Positions 8,192 to 16,554 of a stretch of 33,580 nt of DNA are shown piece after piece. The DNA is from an uncultured Bacillota bacterium. Its GTDB lineage: Bacteria > Bacillota > Clostridia > Oscillospirales > Oscillospiraceae. The stretch is taken from contig CALACZ010000192.1 of the NCBI GenBank assembly GCA_937890735.1, positions 1 through 33,580 of the forward strand, given 5' to 3'. How positions within the stretch are numbered: position 1 is the first letter of the stretch; the number at the start of each line of letters is the position of its first letter. Both the position numbers and the translations under genes were made by a program. Under the pieces are notes generated by a model. The model did not search any database and had not been told where the DNA came from. It saw only the letters and a list, made by a program, of their open reading frames with translations.

Positions 8192-8781
8192 TTACCCACC
8201 TCCCATCAGGTACGAGTACAACGACGTTCCGGCGGACTGCTCCGTGGGTGCAGCATCAAAATGACGCCGGGGCGGTGCTGCGAGTTTGAAATACTCGCGG
8301 TATAAAGCCATGCACCGCGCCGGCGTCATTGTCCGCCAGAAAACGGTTTCGTCGTTTTTTAGGACATTGATCCAGATATTCAGATACCAGGCGAAGTTCA
8401 GTCCGTCGCTGCGGCTTCGCTGGTCTGTGCGTTTTTTTCGCTGCCCTCAGCAGGCTGGACGGCGTCCTCGTCACCCTCGTCGGAGATCGCGGCAATGAAC
8501 AGCGCAAAAACATCGTCCTTGTAGCGCTGGAAATCCTTCCAGCCCAGCTTGCGCCCGATCTCCTTGTCGGTGTAGCGGACATCAAGCCCGGCGATGTTCG
8601 CCTCCTCGTTGAGCATGGCAGCGACGATGCGCGTGAAGTTGCGCATGATCGAGTCGGTCCTCATCACGCCCCGGAGTTCCCCGCACTGCGTCTGGAGCTC
8701 CGCAAGGACGTTAAAATTGAAGATCAGGGAGTGCGTCTGCCCGTCAAGCTCCAGGATTATGGTCTGCGGTTGAATATTCAT
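8192..8781 (-). CDS. Tail assembly chaperone G-T fusion made by -1 frameshift
   Basis: Product of about 196 residues: 117 from the G frame, then 79 from the -1 frame. In the G frame the codons GAA AAA AAC at 8439-8431 contain the slippery heptamer A AAA AAC. After slipping, the reading frame continues CGC ACA GAC and stays open to a TAA at 8194-8192. It encodes FAWYLNIWINVLKND, ETVFWRTMTPARCMALYREY and ends SLYSYLMGGG, a tryptophan-rich T domain like that of other siphophages. The T segment has no convincing start of its own. As in phage lambda gpG/gpGT, the fusion should recruit tail tube subunits to the tape measure protein, whose gene begins next. Coordinates cover both frames. Confidence 0.85.
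8398..8781 (-). CDS. Tail assembly chaperone G (unshifted product)
   Basis: 127 residues starting MNIQPQTIILELDGQTHSLI at 8781. An open frame extends 18 codons upstream, but ATG at 8781 overlaps the TGA of the major tail protein gene and is preceded by GGAGGGCGG, so it is the chosen start. The body (FNVLAELQTQCGELRGVMRT, DKEIGRKLGWKDFQRY) is the helical fold of tail assembly chaperones. The tail is acidic and low in complexity (AISDEGDEDAVQPAEGSEKN) and contains the frameshift site. It stands between major tail protein and tape measure, the usual location. Confidence 0.85.
   Translation of the reverse strand: MNIQPQTIILELDGQTHSLIFNFNVLAELQTQCGELRGVMRTDSIMRNFTRIVAAMLNEEANIAGLDVRYTDKEIGRKLGWKDFQRYKDDVFALFIAAISDEGDEDAVQPAEGSEKNAQTSEAAATD
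8431..8437 (-). promoter_or_regulatory. -1 ribosomal frameshift slippery heptamer A AAA AAC
   Basis: Reading the minus strand, the sequence GAAAAAAAC is read as GAA AAA AAC, giving the canonical X XXY YYZ heptamer in the correct phase. It lies 31 bases before the zero-frame TGA. The -1 frame stays open for 79 codons afterwards. The pseudoknot or hairpin often found downstream was not modelled. Confidence 0.85.
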
Positions 8782-9380
8782 CAGCCGCCCTCCGCCACTG
8801 CCGTCGGCGCGGTCGTGAACACCGCGTCGCACCATGCCTTTGCCGCCGCCTCGGTGTCGAGCGTCGCCACCTCCAGCAGGTCGCCGAGATCGTCCACGAG
8901 GAACTCGCCCGTTGTGGTCGGCGTCTGGAAGGTGATGCTTTCGCCCAGCGTCTGCCCGTTGGTGGAGGGCGGACCAAAGAGCACCTTGCGGACAAAGACC
9001 GCTGTGAATTTCTCGACGCCGTCGATCATGTCCGGCATATAGAAGCTCCAGCCGACGTATTGTCCCGTGGAGCTCTTGCCAAACGTTACGCTTTTGACAG
9101 TCGCGCTGGACACGGTGCGCTGCTTCTCATAAGCCCGGAACATGAGCTTCTGCGCCGCGGTGGGGATGTACTTGACGCCCGCAGACGCTGTGCCGCCCGT
9201 GGCTTTCTTCATATACTCAGCGAGGACGGATTCGGCATAGACGCGCCCTTCGGCGAAGCGCAGTTCCAGCGATACGGTCATCGCGTCGCCCATCGAAACG
9301 GCGTCGCCGTACTCCGTCGCGCCGTCGCTTTTCTTCTTATACTCTGCGACCTGCAAATATCTGAGATCAAACTGAGGCAT
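8781..9380 (-). CDS. Major tail protein (tail tube subunit)
   Basis: 199 residues. Typical features are the mixed-strand start MPQFDLRYLQVAEYKKKSDG, a GDAMTVSLELRFAEGRVYAE strand pair, and the late VGWSFYMPDMIDGVEKFTAV segment known from phi13-type major tail proteins of Firmicutes siphoviruses. It should polymerise into the tail tube around the tape measure protein. Placed directly before the tail assembly chaperone genes, as usual. The last 25 residues (LEVATLDTEAAAKAWCDAVF) form a helical end. Confidence 0.85.
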   Translation of the reverse strand: MPQFDLRYLQVAEYKKKSDGATEYGDAVSMGDAMTVSLELRFAEGRVYAESVLAEYMKKATGGTASAGVKYIPTAAQKLMFRAYEKQRTVSSATVKSVTFGKSSTGQYVGWSFYMPDMIDGVEKFTAVFVRKVLFGPPSTNGQTLGESITFQTPTTTGEFLVDDLGDLLEVATLDTEAAAKAWCDAVFTTAPTAVAEGG

Positions 9381-9394
9381 TTCAGTCTCCTTTC

Positions 9395-9841
9395 TTACTT
9401 GTTGAAAATTTCTTCGATCTTTTCGATCATCATCTGATTGACACGCGGGCGCGTTGCCTTGACAGCGTTGGAGAGATAATAGTCTGCATTTATCCTTCCA
9501 CCGGCACGTCTGCCGTAGTTCAGGATAAATGCCTTTGCGCCGTAGCGCTGCCCGCGCTTATCTGAGCCTTTCAGCGAAACAAATACATACGGGGCGTTGT
9601 TTTTATTTCTGAACACCTTATTAGAGCGCATGAACGCTTTGAGCGTTCCGCCCGTCCGGCGCGGCTTGGTATTGCTGTGCCCGCTCTGGATAAATGCCGA
9701 CTTGGCGCTGGAAAGCATCTCATCGGCGGCGGGGAGCAGGATCTCTGCGGCATTTTCATCCGTAAACAGGTTTTTTTCCTGAAGCCGCTTGATCGACTGC
9801 GCAAGCGCCGCCTGAGACTCGCGTACATCAAGCTGTGCCAT
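9395..9841 (-). CDS. HK97 gp10-like tail completion protein
   Basis: 148 residues. MAQLDVRESQAALAQSIKRL is a helical N-terminus; the central GHSNTKPRRTGGTLKAFMRS and RNKNNAPYVFVSLKGSDKRG parts, with basic residues and a beta sheet, are the pattern of HK97 gp10/lambda gpZ-like proteins. It ends in a helix (NQMMIEKIEEIFNK). These proteins complete the tail end that joins the head. Overlaps the stop of the next upstream gene (TGATGG at 9841). Confidence 0.75.
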   Translation of the reverse strand: MAQLDVRESQAALAQSIKRLQEKNLFTDENAAEILLPAADEMLSSAKSAFIQSGHSNTKPRRTGGTLKAFMRSNKVFRNKNNAPYVFVSLKGSDKRGQRYGAKAFILNYGRRAGGRINADYYLSNAVKATRPRVNQMMIEKIEEIFNK

Positions 9842-10176
9842 CAGATCACCTCACAGGGGATGTCTGTGTAATAGGTGGCGGTGTCGGGATCATAGGAGTG
9901 CTCCAGCGGCTGCATCGGAATGTGCGCCGCGCCGAGCGCCGCGATCACCTGCGCGGGCAGCTCGTCGTCCTCCGTCTGCGTCGCCACCGTCACCACCGCC
10001 TGATACGTCGTGGCAAACGGCGAGCCCTCGGCGTTAAAAAACCGCTGACCCGTCGGCGTCCACACGAGATAGCGCAGCAGCGGCGTGCCGTCCTCCGCCG
10101 TCTCCGGCGCTTGCACCTTGTATACGGCGTCCGGCAGCACGGTTTTAAGCACCGTCTCGATCTTTGTATAGCTCAT
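9841..10176 (-). CDS. Tail terminator-type protein
   Basis: 111 residues. The real start is MSYTKIETVLKTVLPDAVYK at 10176, preceded by GGAGGGAAAGT; a longer open frame of 48 further codons has no ribosome site and an arginine-rich, out-of-frame look. The body contains FATTYQAVVTVATQTEDDEL, typical of small tail terminator/neck proteins that cap the tail tube (gp17-like of HK97, gpU-like). Sits in the usual place between head-closure and gp10-like proteins. Family inferred from order and length. Confidence 0.7.
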   Translation of the reverse strand: MSYTKIETVLKTVLPDAVYKVQAPETAEDGTPLLRYLVWTPTGQRFFNAEGSPFATTYQAVVTVATQTEDDELPAQVIAALGAAHIPMQPLEHSYDPDTATYYTDIPCEVI

Positions 10177-10498
10177 ACTTTCCCTCCGGCTCAGCAAGGC
10201 TGAGCGTCGTCGCGGGCAGCCCGTCCGGGTCAAGATCGCGCTGCGCCTGGTCGATGCGGTACACATTGCCGTCCTCCAGGATGCAGTACTGGTCTGCCTC
10301 GATCGGCGCGTCGTAGACACCGCGCGGCAGCGTCACCATTCGCACCAGCTTGCTGCCCGCCTGCTTCCCGGCGTAATACCGGGAGGCGTAGACGGTGCGC
10401 TCGCAGTAAAAATGCGAGCTGACCTCTTCCAGCTTGCGCACGGCGGGCGACCTGCCGGGGCGCAGCGTGCAGATGGTCAAGATTTTGTCGTAGATCAC
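10145..10498 (-). CDS. Head-tail adaptor / head closure protein
   Basis: 117 residues, GTG start at 10498 with GGGAGG upstream (VIYDKILTICTLRPGRSPAV). Beta-rich with a conserved YYAGKQAGSKLVRMVTLPRG, matching the phage head-tail adaptor family (gp16/gpFII-like closure proteins). A 35-codon upstream extension without a ribosome site is unlikely. The 3' end overlaps the next gene by 32 bases. Confidence 0.65.
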   Translation of the reverse strand: MIYDKILTICTLRPGRSPAVRKLEEVSSHFYCERTVYASRYYAGKQAGSKLVRMVTLPRGVYDAPIEADQYCILEDGNVYRIDQAQRDLDPDGLPATTLSLAEPEGKYELYKDRDGA

Positions 10499-10785
10499 GG
10501 CGCGCCTCCCATCTTCTCGTGACAGATGCGGTCCTTGATGACGACGTCCAGATTCTTCGGCAGCGCCGCCCGGTCGGCGCTGCCGCGCGCGCGGTACATC
10601 CACGCAGCGACAGAGCCGACCAGCAGATCGTCCTCATCGCTGTTGTCATCCAGCGTGACGCCGCGGCGGCGCAGGAAAGCGTCGGCTGCGGTCAGCAGAC
10701 CGCGCAGATAAATTTTCTGCTGATCAGCGCATTGCAGGATGCCGAGATCAACCATCATGTAAGTAAGACGCAGGTCTGCTGACAT
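10495..10785 (-). CDS. Phage gp6-like head-tail connector
   Basis: 96 residues. Alpha-helical, with YMMVDLGILQCADQQKIYLR, LLTAADAFLRRRGVTLDD, and VGSVAAWMYRARGSADRAAL, as in HK97 gp6-like connectors, which form a ring under the portal. AAAGGAGG lies seven bases before the ATG. Overlaps the following gene by four bases. Position directly behind the capsid gene agrees. Confidence 0.8.
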   Translation of the reverse strand: MSADLRLTYMMVDLGILQCADQQKIYLRGLLTAADAFLRRRGVTLDDNSDEDDLLVGSVAAWMYRARGSADRAALPKNLDVVIKDRICHEKMGGAP

Positions 10786-10802
10786 GGTGCAGCCTCCTTT
10801 CC

Positions 10803-12488
10803 TTAGCTACCGGCTTTCGCGGTCACGCTGCCCGAGCCGACCGCAGTCGCGTGACCGTCGGCGTCAAGCTCCACGACCGTGATGGTCTGCCCGGTGGTCG
10901 CGTCGATGGTCTTGTTGCTCGGCATATCCAGCCACGTCTTGCCAAGCGTCTCGCCGTTGCCGACGGGGATGGTCTGACCGGCGAGCTGATACTTGAGCGC
11001 ACCGGCACTGTTGCCGGCGACGGTCACAACGCTCTTGCCGTTGGCAGAACCCGCAGCGGTCGTCACGATCAGTGTGCCGATCGAACTGTTGGCGTAGTCC
11101 TTGCCGAACGTCGTGGTCGTGGTCGGCTCGACGTTGCCATAGTTGACGATCACAAATGCCTCGCCGAGCACGGGCTTGCCGTCGCGGCGCTGCATACCCT
11201 TGAAGCAGGTCTGGTTTTCCAGCCACTTGACATTCGTGTTGGAGTCCAGAACCGTGCCCTCGCGCTCGACGCTGCGGTACAGGCTCAGGAAGCCGCCCGC
11301 GATCTCGTTGTCCGGCATGACCTCCCACTCGACGATCTCGCCGCCGAGAACGGTCATCGTGTTGTTGACGCCTGCGACCATTGCTGCGGCGCTGTTATAC
11401 GCCAGCGCGCGGGACATGAGGTCCAGATGTGTCTTGCGGTTCATCGTCCACACGAGGCGACCGTCTGAGTAATCAGGCTTTGCAACGGCAAGCGCCGCGA
11501 TCAGCGGACGGAAAAACTCGGTGCTCGTCTTGTCGGTGATGGACAGCTTCAGGATGTGGCTGGTGTGCAGGTCGGTGAATGCGCTCTGATCCTTACCCCA
11601 CCAGTCCGGCTGAGACTGCGCGGCAAGACGGGTGAGGATGCCGACAGGCATATGCGAGCCCGTGCCGAACCAGATGCTCTTGTCGATCGCCTTCGCCAGC
11701 GAAGAGGCGAGCAGCAGCAGGATCGTCGTTGCAAGCTGGAGGTCGGAGTCGTCCATCAGCGTCGAGTTGGGGACGGCAAGATAGCCGCCGACCATAAAGC
11801 CGTCCATGGTGAGCTGCCAGAAGTTGATGTCCAGCTCGTTTAGCGCGCCGGTCATCTCCGTCCAGATCGCCTCCGGCGCAACGCCGACCACGTTCTGACG
11901 GGTCGTGCCGCGAAAAACGCTCACGGAGCAGAAGCGCAGGAACTTGGATTCCTGATAGGTCAGGTCGCGCAGGACGGACAGGAAGCCGTCCGGGATACCC
12001 AGCTCGCCGCCTTTGACGCTGCGGCTCTGCGTGCGCAGCTCGCGCACACGCTGCAAAAAGTCGCGCGTATCATCGCGCCGCAGAAGCGCGTCGCGCTCCT
12101 GGTAGGTGAGACCGAACCAGCGGCGTTCGGAATTGCTCATAGTGTTGTAGCTCCTTTCATTCTCGTGAGTTCTCGTCTCCGGGTCGCCCGCGGGCGGCTG
12201 CGCCAGAGGCGGTGTCTGCGCAGACTCCAGGCTGCGGATCTGCTCGTTGATTGCGTCGATCTCGCCCTGTACGCGGTTGAGTTCGGCGGCGTTGCTTGCC
12301 CGCTCCTGCTCAAACGTCTCTACGGCGGATTCGACCACGCTGCGCTCCTCTTCGGTCTGCGCTTCCTCGATGTCGTGAGCCAGCTCCGCTTCTCGGGCGG
12401 CGAAGCCGTCCCGCACGCTTTCCAGCCCCGCGAGCTGCGTCTGAAGCGGCGCGAGCTTGCTGCGCAGCAGCAGTACTTTCAGTGCCAT
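10803..12488 (-). CDS. Major capsid protein, HK97 fold, with delta domain
   Basis: 561 residues. Residues 1-95 are coiled coil (LQTQLAGLESVRDGFAAREA, ETFEQERASNAAELNRVQGE): the internal scaffold or delta domain that the prohead protease removes. About 130-470 is the HK97 major capsid fold (LRFCSVSVFRGTTRQNVVGV, ELDINFWQLTMDGFMVGGYL, FGTGSHMPVGILTRLAAQ, WTMNRKTHLDLMSRAL, LGGEIVEWEVMPDNEIAGGF). After about 475 comes an extra ~85-residue beta-rich domain (GTLIVTTAAGSANGKSVVTV to GSGSVTAKAGS), probably exposed on the capsid surface. The ATG at 12488 is next to the TAA of the protease gene (TAAATG), with GGAGGTAA upstream. Confidence 0.92.
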   Translation of the reverse strand: MALKVLLLRSKLAPLQTQLAGLESVRDGFAAREAELAHDIEEAQTEEERSVVESAVETFEQERASNAAELNRVQGEIDAINEQIRSLESAQTPPLAQPPAGDPETRTHENERSYNTMSNSERRWFGLTYQERDALLRRDDTRDFLQRVRELRTQSRSVKGGELGIPDGFLSVLRDLTYQESKFLRFCSVSVFRGTTRQNVVGVAPEAIWTEMTGALNELDINFWQLTMDGFMVGGYLAVPNSTLMDDSDLQLATTILLLLASSLAKAIDKSIWFGTGSHMPVGILTRLAAQSQPDWWGKDQSAFTDLHTSHILKLSITDKTSTEFFRPLIAALAVAKPDYSDGRLVWTMNRKTHLDLMSRALAYNSAAAMVAGVNNTMTVLGGEIVEWEVMPDNEIAGGFLSLYRSVEREGTVLDSNTNVKWLENQTCFKGMQRRDGKPVLGEAFVIVNYGNVEPTTTTTFGKDYANSSIGTLIVTTAAGSANGKSVVTVAGNSAGALKYQLAGQTIPVGNGETLGKTWLDMPSNKTIDATTGQTITVVELDADGHATAVGSGSVTAKAGS

Positions 12489-13073
12489 TTACGATTTACC
12501 TCCAATTCTGTTTTTCATCGCAGCGCGCCAGGCTTCCGCCCTGCGCTGCTGGATTTCCGCGAAGTCGCGCTGACGGGCGCTGACAGACGTTGCCTCGTAG
12601 GCGGGGAACGTACACACCGACACCTCATACAGCGGATCGACCTCCTCGATCACCCAGCGGCATTTCCCGTCGCCGAGCTCCTCGAACCTCTCGCTTTTGA
12701 TCGCAAAGCCAAACGAGCACTGGTCAACGTCACCCCGCTGGACGCGGGCGTAGAGGTTCATGGCGTCAACGTCGTCCCGATTGATCTTGATGCTGCCCCA
12801 AAGCCCGCGATCATCCTGACGGAGCGTCAGCGTGCCGGCTTTCGTGCGTCCGAGCACAAGGCTCGAATCGTGGTTGATGAGCGCGCGGACGTCACCGCCG
12901 ATGGAGCTCGTAAAAGCGCCCGGCGCTACGATCTCACTCGCGCCCTCCCAAAGGGGATACTCGCTGTTGAATACGGCGAAATAGCCCTCGATGTACAAGT
13001 CGTTCCCGGCGTCACGCGTCTGGAACGGCTGTGCAAGGCAGCGCACCTGGCGCTGCTCTCGGTCATTCGGCAT
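12489..13073 (-). CDS. Prohead protease, HK97 family
   Basis: 194 residues. The serine protease signature is complete: histidine in RALINHD (about residue 68) and serine in DVDQCSFGF (about residue 120), after EGYFAVFNSE, the usual N-terminal strand. It cleaves the delta domain of the capsid protein and itself during maturation. ATG at 13073 lies eight bases after GGAGG and overlaps the 3' end of the portal gene; a GTG two codons earlier is also possible. Position between portal and capsid is canonical. Confidence 0.92.
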   Translation of the reverse strand: MPNDREQRQVRCLAQPFQTRDAGNDLYIEGYFAVFNSEYPLWEGASEIVAPGAFTSSIGGDVRALINHDSSLVLGRTKAGTLTLRQDDRGLWGSIKINRDDVDAMNLYARVQRGDVDQCSFGFAIKSERFEELGDGKCRWVIEEVDPLYEVSVCTFPAYEATSVSARQRDFAEIQQRRAEAWRAAMKNRIGGKS

Positions 13074-14247
13074 TGTCACCGCCTCCTTGCTCTAGTTTTT
13101 TCTGGTCGCCGATCATGTCGCGCGGGATGTAGTTCTCCAAAATGACCAGCTTATCAAGCCCCTGCCGGGGGCTCAGCCCGAGCCAGTCGCGCGCCTCATT
13201 GCCGTCCATCAGACCGCGGACGTACTGCGCGTCCGCGACCTCCGCCAGCTCCTTCAGCGTGTAGCTGTACAAGCGGCGCGTGGACATCGTGAAGTACATA
13301 TCCTCGGAGATCAGCAGCTTGCGCGTCAGCTCGTGACAGATGATGTTCGCCAGCGTCACCGCCGTCGTGCGGATCATGTGGTTGTGCTCGGCATCTGAGT
13401 AGCTGCCGACGCCTACCATGTACGGTGTCACGCCGACGATGGAGGCGATCTCGCGCTTATCCAGCTCCACAGAGTCTTTGAGCGCCAGGTCGTTCAGACT
13501 GAGGGGCTTGACCTGCTGCACATCCATAAGCTCCGCCGGAATGACCCAAGGATCGCCCGCGGCGCTGCCCGCGATGTATTCGTTGATAAGGCGCTTGCGC
13601 CCGGCTTCGTCGGCAAACTCCTCGGCAAGGGAATCCACCTTGACGATGACGCTCGGCTTCCACTTGTCGGACATGAAGCCCTTCTTGGTTGCCGCCGCCT
13701 GCCGAAGGTTTGCGGTCACATCGCGCAGGCTCACGCGCAGCCCCACGCCCAGCCACGGCTGCATCGGGTCGCACCAGCGTTTGAAGTGCAGCACGTCGTC
13801 GGACTCATAGCGCCGCCCGCGCCACATCACATAGTAGGTCTGCCCGAGGTCGTCGCTCATGGCGCAGGCGTCCGGCATCGGCTCAAGGTCCGACAGCAGC
13901 CCGCCCGCAGTGTGCGGCAGCAGGAATGCACTGCCGCAGGAGCTCGTCAGCATCGTCCACACGATCCAGGACACGAGATCCTTGCGGCTGCCGTTGCGCC
14001 ACGGCGAAATGTCCATGAACCGCGAGAGCTGATTGCGCACGCGCACATCGCCGTCGGCAGTGTTCCGCATGAGCTGGATCGTCGCGTTCGACACGATGTC
14101 CGCCAGCCCGCCAATCGCCGCGAGCACGTCCGGACTGTCGATCAGTCGCGTATAACCGGGGACGGACAGCGTATCCGAGCCCGCCAGTCCGATCATAAAT
14201 TTTTGCAGCTCGCTCTTCGCATCGCGCCGCTGCGGGTTGACTCTCAA
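13063..14247 (-). CDS. Portal protein (HK97 type)
   Basis: 394 residues. Typical segments: GGLADIVSNATIQLMRNTAD, LSRFMDISPWRNGSRKDLVS, LLPHTAGGLLSDLEPMPDAC, VMWRGRRYESDDVLHFKRWC, VDSLAEEFADEAGRKRLINE, VTPYMVGVGSYSDAEHNHMI, LYSYTLKELAEVADAQYVRG. It forms the ring at the head vertex through which DNA is packaged. TTG start at 14247 overlaps the terminase stop; an ATG at 14196 is an alternative, but AGAGGATG stands about 10 bases before the TTG. Confidence 0.9.
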   Translation of the reverse strand: MRVNPQRRDAKSELQKFMIGLAGSDTLSVPGYTRLIDSPDVLAAIGGLADIVSNATIQLMRNTADGDVRVRNQLSRFMDISPWRNGSRKDLVSWIVWTMLTSSCGSAFLLPHTAGGLLSDLEPMPDACAMSDDLGQTYYVMWRGRRYESDDVLHFKRWCDPMQPWLGVGLRVSLRDVTANLRQAAATKKGFMSDKWKPSVIVKVDSLAEEFADEAGRKRLINEYIAGSAAGDPWVIPAELMDVQQVKPLSLNDLALKDSVELDKREIASIVGVTPYMVGVGSYSDAEHNHMIRTTAVTLANIICHELTRKLLISEDMYFTMSTRRLYSYTLKELAEVADAQYVRGLMDGNEARDWLGLSPRQGLDKLVILENYIPRDMIGDQKKLEQGGGDNAE

Positions 14248-16376
14248 TCGGCATCATCCTCTCTTGCTTTTTTGTCATACCAGCCAGCCGCCTTGTTGCT
14301 GGCGGTGAGATCTTCGAGATATGCGCACACCGCAAAAACGGAGGCATCAAACAGGTCAATGCGCAGATTCGGCTCGATCTTCTGGTACATCACCATGTCG
14401 TCGGCTTTCTCAATGCCGGCGACGTTCTGCACGCAGTACTCATACGGCTCGGCGTGCAGGTAGTAGAGCGTGCCTTTCTTCGCACTGGCTTCCAGGTAGC
14501 GGAAGCCCTCAGACTTTCTCGTGAAGAGCTGCGGCTGATCCTTGATCGGAAAGTGCTCGTTTTTCATCTCCACGAAGTACTCGCGGCAGAATTTACGGTC
14601 GTGTCCGATCCGGCGAATTTTGAAGCCGGAGGCTCGCAGCTTTTTGTACCAGCACACAACGTCGTGGTAGTTGGTGACGGCGTCGTTGGTCATATCCAGC
14701 CAGCCGTCCTCCTGCCAGCCGAACAGCGGGATCTGATCCTGCTGCGCCTTGACGATCGCCGCCGGGCGCGGAAACCACGCGTGCGGGATGATGATGTCCA
14801 CGCCCTTGTAGTGTCCAAAGAGCGCGCCCGCGGTCAGATCGTGCAGCTTGGACAGGTCCGTGCCGCCGTACCAGCGGATCTGCAGCTTTGCAAGCTGTGC
14901 GATCGTCCAGTCGTATTTCTCGTCGCTGCGACGGAACTCCTGAATGTCGAACCACGCCTTGACGGCGTTCGTCGTAACGTTGAGGCTCTTGTTCAAAAAC
15001 TCCGGGCGGAGCGCGGGATTGTCCGCCGCCATAGCAGCGTCGTTGATCATGTCCTGTGGGCGGATGGAGTAGCCCCAGCCCGGGGACGCCGCTTGCAGAA
15101 CGGCGGGGTCGTGCAGGTCAACATCGCCGTTTTCCAGCGTCGGCGCGGAGCACAGGAAACAGAAGATCGAATCCGCTGCGTCGCCCGTGACCGTGCCGCG
15201 CAGAATTTTGCGGCAATAGTCCAGATGCCCCAGCAGGAAGCCGCGCGCGTTCGGACCGTTGGACGAGATGATGATGACGAGTTTGTTCGTGTACGCCTTG
15301 GTCGCGTCCTTCAGGATCTGGTACTGCTGCGGACCCTTGTAGGTGTGCGCCTCGTCGGCGATGACGATGTTGCAGTTAAAGGAGTCCTGCTTGTCGGGGT
15401 TTGCTGCCAGGGCGTTGATGGAGATCATGCCGTCGCCAATGTCGCCGGAAATGGAGCGCTCCATGTTGTTGTCGATGATGCGCAAGCCTTGATTCGGGTC
15501 GTCCTTCACGGTCACGCCGAGGCGGTTGAAGTTGTATTTGAGGAAATCAAAGCCTTCAAGCGCCTGCTTGAGCGCGCCGCCGACCTCGTACACCTTCGAG
15601 CCGGACGCGCGCTCATACATCGCCAGCGCGGCGGCGAGGGAGGCTGCAAACGTTGTCTTGACGTTCTTTCGCGGGATAAAATCGACCGCTTCCTTGAAGC
15701 GCCGGATCTTCGTGCCCGGCAGGTAGAATCCCATGATGTTGTAGACGATGAACTTGTGATAGGGCAGGAGCAGGAACGGCGTGCCGCGCAGCGGCGTCGC
15801 GTCCAGGAACTCACCCTGCTGGTGGCACATCATCGTCTCAATGATGGCGATGATGTCGTTCGCAGGCTCGGAGCGAAATTCCCATTTCCCGCAGGCGAGG
15901 TCTGCGACGTATCGCTTGCAGGCAAGCACCGCGTCCTCGCACAGCCCGGACTCGCCGGACAGGACGGAGTTGACAAACGCGTCCACGTCGCGCTGGTACT
16001 GGGCGGCGTGCTCGATCGCGTGCTCGTGCGCGCTCGCGAGCAGCTGCTCGATCTTGCTGTTCCCGGCGGCTGCCGGCTGGAGCTTGGAGCGTGCCTTGTT
16101 AAGCCCCGTCGGCGTCAAGCCGAGCTGATTGCGCAGCCCCTGCACCGTTGCGCGCAGATCCTCGACCGCCGTCCAGTATGGGCTCTTTGCGGTGTACTCC
16201 GCGCCGGTCTTGTTGACCATTGTGCACACGCGCTGCCCGCCCTGCTTCTTCCACTCCTTTTCGGCGCGGGACAGCTCGCGCTCCGTCTTGGCGAGCTGCT
16301 TGACGGTCGGCTCAAAGATCGCACTGTATGTCCCGACCAGCTCCATGTCCTTGCGGATCATGTCCTCTCTCGCCAA
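14244..16376 (-). CDS. Terminase with fused small- and large-subunit domains
   Basis: About 710 residues from TTG at 16376 (GAGGTG five bases upstream); the frame also runs open further up, through the palindrome at 16391-16416 (a TTG at 16412 has no ribosome site). Residues 8-100 resemble the P27 family small subunit: helical MELVGTYSAIFEPTVKQLAK, a NKTGAEYTAKSPYW stretch and the family ending RNQLGLTPTGLNKARSKL. From about 115 the large subunit follows: RGTPFLLLPYHKFIVYN, Walker A-like PRKNVKTT (about 236-242), Walker B IVIADEAHTYKG (about 337), then IISSNGPNARG and the RNase H-like nuclease with WYGGTDLSKLHDLTAGA and RRIGHDRKF. No separate small subunit gene is present nearby. Large subunit identity is sure; the fusion is inferred from motif resemblance. 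Confidence 0.85.
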   Translation of the reverse strand: MAREDMIRKDMELVGTYSAIFEPTVKQLAKTERELSRAEKEWKKQGGQRVCTMVNKTGAEYTAKSPYWTAVEDLRATVQGLRNQLGLTPTGLNKARSKLQPAAAGNSKIEQLLASAHEHAIEHAAQYQRDVDAFVNSVLSGESGLCEDAVLACKRYVADLACGKWEFRSEPANDIIAIIETMMCHQQGEFLDATPLRGTPFLLLPYHKFIVYNIMGFYLPGTKIRRFKEAVDFIPRKNVKTTFAASLAAALAMYERASGSKVYEVGGALKQALEGFDFLKYNFNRLGVTVKDDPNQGLRIIDNNMERSISGDIGDGMISINALAANPDKQDSFNCNIVIADEAHTYKGPQQYQILKDATKAYTNKLVIIISSNGPNARGFLLGHLDYCRKILRGTVTGDAADSIFCFLCSAPTLENGDVDLHDPAVLQAASPGWGYSIRPQDMINDAAMAADNPALRPEFLNKSLNVTTNAVKAWFDIQEFRRSDEKYDWTIAQLAKLQIRWYGGTDLSKLHDLTAGALFGHYKGVDIIIPHAWFPRPAAIVKAQQDQIPLFGWQEDGWLDMTNDAVTNYHDVVCWYKKLRASGFKIRRIGHDRKFCREYFVEMKNEHFPIKDQPQLFTRKSEGFRYLEASAKKGTLYYLHAEPYEYCVQNVAGIEKADDMVMYQKIEPNLRIDLFDASVFAVCAYLEDLTASNKAAGWYDKKAREDDAD

Positions 16377-16390
16377 ACGATCACCTCGCT

Positions 16391-16416
16391 CAAATTTCCC
16401 AACGTTGGGCAATTTG
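16391..16416. repeat. 26-bp palindrome, copy 2
   Basis: Same half-site CAAATTTCCCAAC on the plus strand as copy 1; the opposite arm has one change (position 16410 is C where A is expected). It lies immediately upstream of the likely terminase start, so it is within the leader of the late operon. Annotated as coding, it would read PNVGKFERG at the N-terminus of an extended terminase. Confidence 0.9.
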
Positions 16417-16554
16417 GCTTGCCCGGCACTTTCAATTTTTCGTCGAGGGCTCTGCCAGGCGCGGCTGTCTGCTACCGCGCCCAGTAGGAGGGCACTAACT
16501 ATGGCGCGACGGAAGCTGCCCGACTCCCGCCGCCCGGCACAGCCCTCGACGATT

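Noticed and set aside
14454..16487. A 677-codon plus-strand open frame opposite terminase
   Set aside because: Leu/Val/Arg-rich shadow; the minus-strand frame holds Walker motifs and the nuclease domain.
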